Shown piece by piece: positions 58,897-64,000 of a stretch of DNA of 64,000 bases; the stretch's first letter is position 1, and every line of letters begins with the position of its first letter. The stretch spans positions 1 through 64,000 of the forward strand of contig NZ_LJBR01000037.1 in assembly GCF_001282115.1 (NCBI RefSeq), in the 5' to 3' direction. Source of the DNA: Streptomyces sp. NRRL B-24085. GTDB lineage: Bacteria > Actinomycetota > Actinomycetes > Streptomycetales > Streptomycetaceae. Below the pieces are notes generated by a model. That model worked only from the letters and a program-made list of their open reading frames with translations. It did no database searches and was not told where the DNA came from. A program made the position numbers and the translations under genes.

Positions 58897-61308
58897 ATGG
58901 CCGACAGCAGGATCCTGGTCGCGGTACCGGAACACCCTCAGGGCGAGGGCGCCGGACCCCAGCAGTTACGGATGATCCGGGACGCGATCGAGGCAGGCGG
59001 CTTCGAAGTCCGGTGGGCGGTCACGACGGAGGACGCGGACGCTGTACTGCGCACCGAGGCTGGTCTGGCTGCCGCGCTGGTGGCCTGGGACCTTCCCGGG
59101 GTCGCCGGTGACGGGCCCGGCGCCGCGCTGGCCGCGCCGGCCCGCTCTCTCGCCCGGCCGGGCCGTACCCTCGACGGAACGCCGGGCGGCAGCGCCGTGT
59201 TGCGGCGGATCGGCCGCCGTTTCAGGGACCTGCCGGTTTTCCTGGTGATGGCCGACGAGGGCCTGGGGGACCTGCCGCTGTGGGTGTCCGAGTCTGTCGT
59301 GGGCTACGTCTGGCCGCTGGAGGACACCCCGGCCTTCATCGCGGGCCGCATCACCACCGCCGCCCGCGCCTACCGGGAATCAGTGTTGCCGCCGTTCTTC
59401 CGGGCACTGCGCCGCTTCGACGACGCCCACGAATACTCCTGGCACACCCCGGCCCACTCCGGCGGTGTCGCCTTCCTCAAGTCGCCGGCAGGACGCGCGT
59501 TCCACGACTACTTCGGGGAGCGGCTGCTGCGCAGCGACCTGTCGATCTCGGTCGAGGAACTGGGCTCGCTGTTCGAGCACACCGGCCCGATCGGCGAGGC
59601 GGAACGCAACGCGGCCCGTGTGTTCGGCTCCGACCTCACCTACTTCGTGCTGCACGGCGACTCCACGTGCAACCGCCTGGTCGGCCACTTCAGCGTCACC
59701 CGCGACGAGATCGCGCTGGTGGACCGCAACTGCCACAAGTCCGTGCTGCACGGCCTGGTTGTCTCGGGCGCCCGGCCGGTCTACATGGTCCCTACCCGCA
59801 ACGGCTACGGGCTGGCGGGACCGCTGCCCCCGGCCGAGATCGCCGCGGACTCGGTGGCGGCCCGGATCGCCGCGAACCCGCTCACCGAGGGCGCGGTGTC
59901 CCCGCACCCGCAGTACGCGGTATTCACCAACTCCACCTACGACGGACTCAGTTACGACGCCGTGCCCACCGCTCGCGCGTTCGCCCCCAGCACGCCCCGG
60001 TTGCACTTCGACGAGGCGTGGTTCGCGTACGCCCGTTTCCACCCGCTTTACGCCGGCCGTTACGGCATGTCGGTGGACGAGGAGGCATTCCCCGGCCAGG
60101 ACCGCCCGACCGTGTTCGCCACCCAGTCCACGCACAAGCTGCTGGCGGCGCTGTCGCAGGGTGCGATGGTGCACGTGCGATCCGCACCGCGAGCACCGGT
60201 GGAGCATGACCGGTTCAACGAGGCGCTGATGATGCACGGCACCACGTCGCCCCTCTATCCCATGATCGCCTCGCTCGACGTGGCGACGGCGATGATGGAC
60301 GGCCCGCAGGGCGAGTGGCTGATCGACGAGGCGGTGACCGAGGCGATCCGCTTCCGCCAGGAGATGGTGCGCCTGCGACGGCGGATCGAGAGCGCCGGGG
60401 ACCGGCCGCCGTGGTTCTTCGGGGTGTGGCAGCCGGACACGGTCACCGACCCTCTGACCGGCGAACGGCTGCCGTTCGAGGAAGCCCCGCCGGAACTGCT
60501 GCGCACCGAGCAGTCCTGCTGGCTGCTGGAGCCCGGCGCCGACTGGCACGGTTTCCCCGGACTGACCGAGAGCCACTGCATGTTGGACCCCGTCAAGGTC
60601 ACGCTGACCTGTCCCGGGATCAGCGCCACAGGCGAGATGGCCGACGAGGGCATCCCGGCCCGGGTGCTCACCGCCTATCTGGCCACCCGGAAGATCGTGG
60701 TGGAGAAGACCGACAGCTACACCACGCTGATCCTGTTCTCCATGGGCATCACCAAGGGCAAGTGGGGCACCCTCCTGGACGCCCTGACGGATTTCAAGGC
60801 CCTCTACGACGCCGACGCCCCACTGGAGCGCGTCCTGCCGGAAGCCGTCGCCGCGCATCCCCGCCGGTACGCGGGCCTGACCCTGCGCGGGCTGTGCCAG
60901 GAGATGCACGAGCAACTGCGCTCGGCGCGCCTGGTGGAGCTTCTGGACACGGCCTTCCAGCAGCTCCCGCAGCCCGTGGCACCCCCTCAGCACTGTTACC
61001 AGCAACTGGTGCGGGGCGACACAGAACGGGTCCGGATCTCGGAGGCGGCGGGCCGGGTGGCGGCCGCCATGGTGACGGTCACCCCACCCGGCATCCCGGT
61101 CCTGATGCCAGGCGAGTCCGTCGGCGCACTCGACGGCCCGCTGCTGCGCTATCTCACCGCTCTGGAGTCCTTCGACCGCCGCTTCCCCGGCTTCCGCAGC
61201 GAGACCCACGGCGTGATCATCGACGAGGGCACGGGCGATTACCTGATCGAGTGCCTGATCCAGGGCGCGGAGCAGCAGTCGTGGCACTCGCCCGGGCGTG
61301 CTGGTTAG
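58897..61308 (+). CDS. AdiA-type Orn/Lys/Arg decarboxylase
   Basis: 803 residues. N-terminal response-regulator-like wing (about 1-160, ILVAVPEHPQGEGAGPQQLR). PLP core with LHGDSTCNRLVGHFSVTRDE, HFDEAWFAYARFHPLY (PLP Asp) and ATQSTHKLLAALSQGAMVHV (Schiff-base Lys). C-terminal domain YTTLILFSMGITKGKWGTLL and PGIPVLMPGE. Length and order fit biodegradative arginine or lysine decarboxylases making agmatine or cadaverine and consuming protons. No antiporter beside it. Stop about 170 bases after the SDR, so its own promoter. Confidence 0.9.
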   Translation: MADSRILVAVPEHPQGEGAGPQQLRMIRDAIEAGGFEVRWAVTTEDADAVLRTEAGLAAALVAWDLPGVAGDGPGAALAAPARSLARPGRTLDGTPGGSAVLRRIGRRFRDLPVFLVMADEGLGDLPLWVSESVVGYVWPLEDTPAFIAGRITTAARAYRESVLPPFFRALRRFDDAHEYSWHTPAHSGGVAFLKSPAGRAFHDYFGERLLRSDLSISVEELGSLFEHTGPIGEAERNAARVFGSDLTYFVLHGDSTCNRLVGHFSVTRDEIALVDRNCHKSVLHGLVVSGARPVYMVPTRNGYGLAGPLPPAEIAADSVAARIAANPLTEGAVSPHPQYAVFTNSTYDGLSYDAVPTARAFAPSTPRLHFDEAWFAYARFHPLYAGRYGMSVDEEAFPGQDRPTVFATQSTHKLLAALSQGAMVHVRSAPRAPVEHDRFNEALMMHGTTSPLYPMIASLDVATAMMDGPQGEWLIDEAVTEAIRFRQEMVRLRRRIESAGDRPPWFFGVWQPDTVTDPLTGERLPFEEAPPELLRTEQSCWLLEPGADWHGFPGLTESHCMLDPVKVTLTCPGISATGEMADEGIPARVLTAYLATRKIVVEKTDSYTTLILFSMGITKGKWGTLLDALTDFKALYDADAPLERVLPEAVAAHPRRYAGLTLRGLCQEMHEQLRSARLVELLDTAFQQLPQPVAPPQHCYQQLVRGDTERVRISEAAGRVAAAMVTVTPPGIPVLMPGESVGALDGPLLRYLTALESFDRRFPGFRSETHGVIIDEGTGDYLIECLIQGAEQQSWHSPGRAG

Positions 61309-61429
61309 GGTGCTGGAAATGTGTTGGTCACAGCCACTCGTCGAGGACTGCTACCAGCACTGTGGCTTGCAACGGACGGCGAGCTTGATGCCTCTATGGA
61401 TTGGTCTTGACCCGAGATTTCGGACGTGG

Positions 61430-61700
61430 GCTGTGCGGCTTGGGTCAAGGGCAGTTTCTGTTGCGTCGAGTGCTGCCTTGTAAGCGATGGGACCGCACCC
61501 GAGGCGGGAGTGACCGCGTCGGGTGTCGTCATGATTGAGCCAGCCGAACGCGTCGAAACGCGCCCCACGTTCAACTCCCCGGCCAAATTTTCCCTGCCCT
61601 GCGCAGGATCTCCCGTACCTCGTCCATCTCGCGGGCTCCTTGCGCAGAGCGGCGTTCTCATCGCCCGCTGCCCGGGCCCCGTCCCGCCCACCTCTCTTCT
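61430..61700 (-). pseudogene. IS3-family scrap: orfA tail joined to orfB tail
   Basis: Minus-strand reading AGDENAALRKEPARW and, shifted, EMDEVREILRRAGKI match the leucine-zipper end of IS3 orfA. This is followed directly by FDAFGWLNHDDTRRGHSRLG and CGPIAYKAAL, the final motif of orfB (usually FxYIExFYNRxRRHSxLGYxSP). The catalytic core between them is deleted. Confidence 0.6.
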
Positions 61701-61922
61701 TCTGCTGCGGGAAGGGACTTGGGGCGTGGAGGGGAGGCCGCCTTCTCGACCACGACTGGACCCCCATGGTGACCCGCCGGGAGGTCCGCTCGCCTCATGC
61801 TGATGTGGAGTAATCCAGGGAGCCCGTCTGATGGTTCGTCGCGCCGAAGTTCCCGGCCAGATCCTCGGGGCGCCCGACCGGGCCAGCCCGTCCACCTGCC
61901 CTGGACCTTCCTCAGCCATGCG

Positions 61923-62948
61923 TCAGGTTCGGGTCAGCACGAGACGACCGGTGTGTTCGGCCCAGGCGACCGGCGCTTGGTCCCAGGGTGCCGTCTCGCC
62001 GACCACTGGGCTGGGATCCAGCCGACCGGAGGTGATGAGGTCCAGGGCCGAGGGCATGGCGGCGCGTGCGTCGATGCGGCCCGTCACGAAGGTGACGCCC
62101 TTGGTGTACATCTCCAGCAACGGGAGAGGGACATCGCCGTTGAAGAAGATCCCGGTGTCCGTGCACACCCCGGCCGAGCTGGTGGAGAGCAGGGCAGTGC
62201 GGAGGGTTTCCTGGTTCTTGCTGGTGTGGACGACGATGGGGTGGGACGGGTACTTGCGGCCGGCCGGCTCGCAGATCGCCTGCGCACCGAGCCGCTCGGC
62301 GACCGCGCAGCGGCTCTCGGCCTGGTCGACGTAGGTCACCTCGGCGCCCAGGGCAGCGGCGATGCCTGCGGCGTAGAGGCCTCCGGAACCGCCTCCGAAG
62401 ACCAGCACACGGGCGTCGGACGTCTCGTCCGGGCCACTCAAGTAAGGGGCTACCGTCCGCCAGCCGTCGACCAGGTTGTCCGACAGTCCGGCCAGCGCAG
62501 CAGCGTCAAGGCCCGCGGGAAGAGGAAGGCACATGTCGTCGGCGTACGGCACGAGGACCAGGTCGGCGACCGCTCCTCCCCACTGCAGGCCGTGGCTCAG
62601 CGGCCCCATGCCGTAGGCCGAACCGGCGGGGACCGACCGGCAGCGGCCAGTCCGGCCCGCACGGCAGGGTGCGCACCGCCCGCAGCTGATCTGGAACGGC
62701 ACCGAGACCCGGTCGCCAGGAGTCACGCCGGTGACGGCCTCTCCCACATCGACCACCTCCGCCACGAATTCGTGGCCCACCGGGAAGGGGCCGGGTACCG
62801 GAATCTCCCCCCTGAGGATCCAGCCGTCGAGATCGCAGGTGGCGACCGCGACCGGCCGCACGATCGCCGCTGCGGGATCGGTGATTCGCGGCTCGGGCGC
62901 CTCCCGCCATTCAAGCCGGCCGGGCCGGACGTACCAGAGCGCGCGCAT
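61923..62948 (-). CDS. Zinc-dependent dehydrogenase (glucose dehydrogenase-like)
   Basis: 341 residues. VATCDLDGW and FPVGHEFVAEVVDVG carry catalytic zinc ligands; SCGRCAPCRAGRTGRC holds the structural zinc (four Cys); RVLVFGGGSGGLYAAGIAAA is the Rossmann motif. Archaeal-type glucose or threonine dehydrogenase-like MDR. The substrate could be a sugar or polyol. Divergent from a TetR gene with two matching operators in the gap. Confidence 0.85.
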   Translation of the reverse strand: MRALWYVRPGRLEWREAPEPRITDPAAAIVRPVAVATCDLDGWILRGEIPVPGPFPVGHEFVAEVVDVGEAVTGVTPGDRVSVPFQISCGRCAPCRAGRTGRCRSVPAGSAYGMGPLSHGLQWGGAVADLVLVPYADDMCLPLPAGLDAAALAGLSDNLVDGWRTVAPYLSGPDETSDARVLVFGGGSGGLYAAGIAAALGAEVTYVDQAESRCAVAERLGAQAICEPAGRKYPSHPIVVHTSKNQETLRTALLSTSSAGVCTDTGIFFNGDVPLPLLEMYTKGVTFVTGRIDARAAMPSALDLITSGRLDPSPVVGETAPWDQAPVAWAEHTGRLVLTRT

Positions 62949-62966
62949 GCGTCCTCCTGAGGCTGC

Positions 62967-63013
62967 TAGAGCGATCGTTCTGATATGGAGAGACGGGTAG
63001 AATGATCGCTCTA
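62967..63013. promoter_or_regulatory. Twin TetR operators in the ADH/TetR promoter
   Basis: TAGAGCGATCGTTCT (62967-62981) and TAGAATGATCGCTCTA (62998-63013) are inverted copies of one site (14 of 15 bases match), each with core TAGA-N2-GATC-N2-TCT. One lies just upstream of the dehydrogenase ATG (62948), the other just before the AAAAGGAGG site of the TetR GTG (63028), ideal for repressing both. Confidence 0.75.
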
Positions 63014-63027
63014 AAAGGAGGTGTCAA

Positions 63028-63591
63028 GTGAGCCAACAGGCACGAGACCGGCTGGTCGAGAGCGCGGCGCGGCTTTTCCGGCGGCAGGGCTACGCGGCGA
63101 CCGGAGTCAAACAACTGCTCGATGACAGCGGCACGGTGGCAGGCTCGCTGTACCACCACTTCCCGGGCGGCAAGGAACAGGTTGCGGTAGCGGTGGTGGA
63201 AAAGGCCGGGCAGGAGGTCGGGACCGCGCTGAAAGCGCTGCTGGACCGCTCCGACGACGTCAACGCCGCACTGGACCGATGGATCACCCGGCTGATCCAC
63301 GCGCTGGACGCCAGCGACGGCCTGGACGGATGCCCCATCGCCCCGCTCGCGCTGGAGGCTCCCACGGCCAGCGGACCTCTGCAGCGAGCGGCTGCCGCCC
63401 AGTTCACGGCATGGGCCACCACGCTCTCGACCGCGCTGCGGGACGAGGGACATCCGGCGGACGACGCCGACCGACTCGGACTCGTGCTCCTCTCAGCGAT
63501 CGAAGGCGCCCTCCTGCTCAGCCGAACCTCCGGCGACCCGGCCGCGCTCCAGGCCGTGCGCGTCACCATCACCACCCTGCTGACCAGATAG
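63028..63591 (+). CDS. TetR-family repressor (LmrA/YxaF type)
   Basis: 187 residues from GTG 63028 (AAAAGGAGGTG ahead). HTH: RDRLVESAARLFRRQGYAAT, LYHHFPGGKEQVAVAVVEKA, wording specific to the LmrA/YxaF branch. The C-terminal domain has DGCPIAPLALE, the usual Cys-containing segment of this branch. Predicted to repress itself and the divergent dehydrogenase through the two operators. Confidence 0.85.
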   Translation: MSQQARDRLVESAARLFRRQGYAATGVKQLLDDSGTVAGSLYHHFPGGKEQVAVAVVEKAGQEVGTALKALLDRSDDVNAALDRWITRLIHALDASDGLDGCPIAPLALEAPTASGPLQRAAAAQFTAWATTLSTALRDEGHPADDADRLGLVLLSAIEGALLLSRTSGDPAALQAVRVTITTLLTR

Positions 63592-63703
63592 GCCGATCGA
63601 CCCGTTGCCACCACGGTGATCACGGCCAGAGGGCCGGGCCGCTGCTGGGATCCCGCCGACTCGGTGTTGCCAACACGGGCCCCCGCACTCCCCGGAGAAG
63701 CCT

Positions 63704-64000
63704 CATGTCGCACAACACCATTGCGTTCGAGCACCTGCGGGACCGGCTGCACCGCCGGCGCGGCCCGGGCGGCGGAGCTATGGTCGTCGCACTTCGTCAT
63801 CTTCGACGTGCGGCCGTCCGGCACCGACACGACCCCGTGGACCTACCAGCACCGCCGGGCGGTCCTCAAAACCTCTTCGCCGCCCGTCGGCGGCGACTAA
63901 CGTCGACTCAGCCGCCCGCCTCGATACCCGTGGCGGCCAACGCGCTGACGTGCCATGGTCTGCCTTCTGGTCGGGCGTCCTCCGCCACGGTCGGGGCGTG
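63704..64000 (+). pseudogene. ATP-dependent DNA ligase, frameshifted fragment
   Basis: TIAFEHLRDRLHRRRGP in one frame, then AARAAELWSSHFVIFDVRPS, GTDTTPWTYQHRRAVL in a second, and NLFAARRRRLT back in the first. These are successive parts of the nucleotidyltransferase domain of actinomycete ATP-dependent DNA ligases (RLHRR...FVxFDLLRLDGxDxTxxPYxxRRxxLExLF). The KxDG active site and the N-terminal part are missing; similarity fades and the window ends. Confidence 0.7.

Noticed and set aside
1-64000. tRNA, rRNA, riboswitch or replication origin
   Set aside because: No cloverleaf, conserved ribosomal stretch, known riboswitch core or DnaA-box cluster was recognised by eye; a covariance-model scan would be decisive.

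Overview
The window is very GC-rich actinomycete DNA, almost certainly from a Streptomyces chromosome arm or a large linear plasmid. The signs are the codon bias, GTG starts with overlapping stop/start pairs, Tat and Sec exported proteins, SpoIIE/STAS regulators, a type III polyketide synthase, many SDR, LysR and TetR genes, and families largely confined to Streptomyces (SCO0607-type lipoprotein, EACC1-caspase, CmlR). No rRNA, tRNA or CRISPR was seen. Broken genes and insertion-sequence debris are dense, as expected of non-essential arm DNA.

Layout. 1-6350: decayed border with a glycosyl hydrolase tail, SpoIIE tail, frameshifted STAS gene, small lipoprotein, an SDR / broken aldo-keto reductase / HbpS-like operon facing a truncated MarR gene, a MazF-type toxin-antitoxin pair and a Ku fragment. 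6513-8414: a Tat-exported beta-helix protein. 8712-24666: an intact catabolic cluster. A minus-strand operon (SDR, HisD-like dehydrogenase, extradiol dioxygenase, FAA hydrolase) faces a plus-strand operon (ABM protein, flavin monooxygenase, ACMSD-like amidohydrolase, cyclase-type hydrolase, BBE flavoprotein, second FAA hydrolase). These are followed by a NodD-like LysR regulator, another SDR and, after a wrecked sigma/YCII patch, an SDR-VOC-MFS exporter operon. The enzymes fit hydroxylation and meta-cleavage of an aromatic compound; the substrate cannot be read from sequence.

25000-28250: pieces of IS256, IS5 and IS701-type transposases around a headless GH10 xylanase. 28806-32314: a PAS/GAF/PP2C/ATPase SpoIIE regulator converging on a solitary type III PKS. 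32715-39069: an IS630 element, then a conflict-type island: a TPR protein with a kinase-like N-lobe, a SAVMC3_10250/DUF7019-like protein, EACC1, and a caspase fused through a twin-arginine/transmembrane segment to a PQQ-type propeller. 39460-41905: IS701 and IS5 copies. 41954-43310: a chloramphenicol exporter gene with a leader peptide and hairpins.

44884-50325: small secreted proteins (I36 inhibitor, lipoprotein, SH3-like, tendamistat-like, unknown) mixed with pseudogenes. 50547-63591: ordinary redox and regulator pairs (SDR/AraC; SDR-ADH/LysR; TetR/SDR; ADH/TetR) and a large AdiA-type amino-acid decarboxylase. 63704-64000: a broken ATP-dependent DNA ligase. With the Ku fragment at the other end, this leaves two NHEJ remnants bracketing the window.
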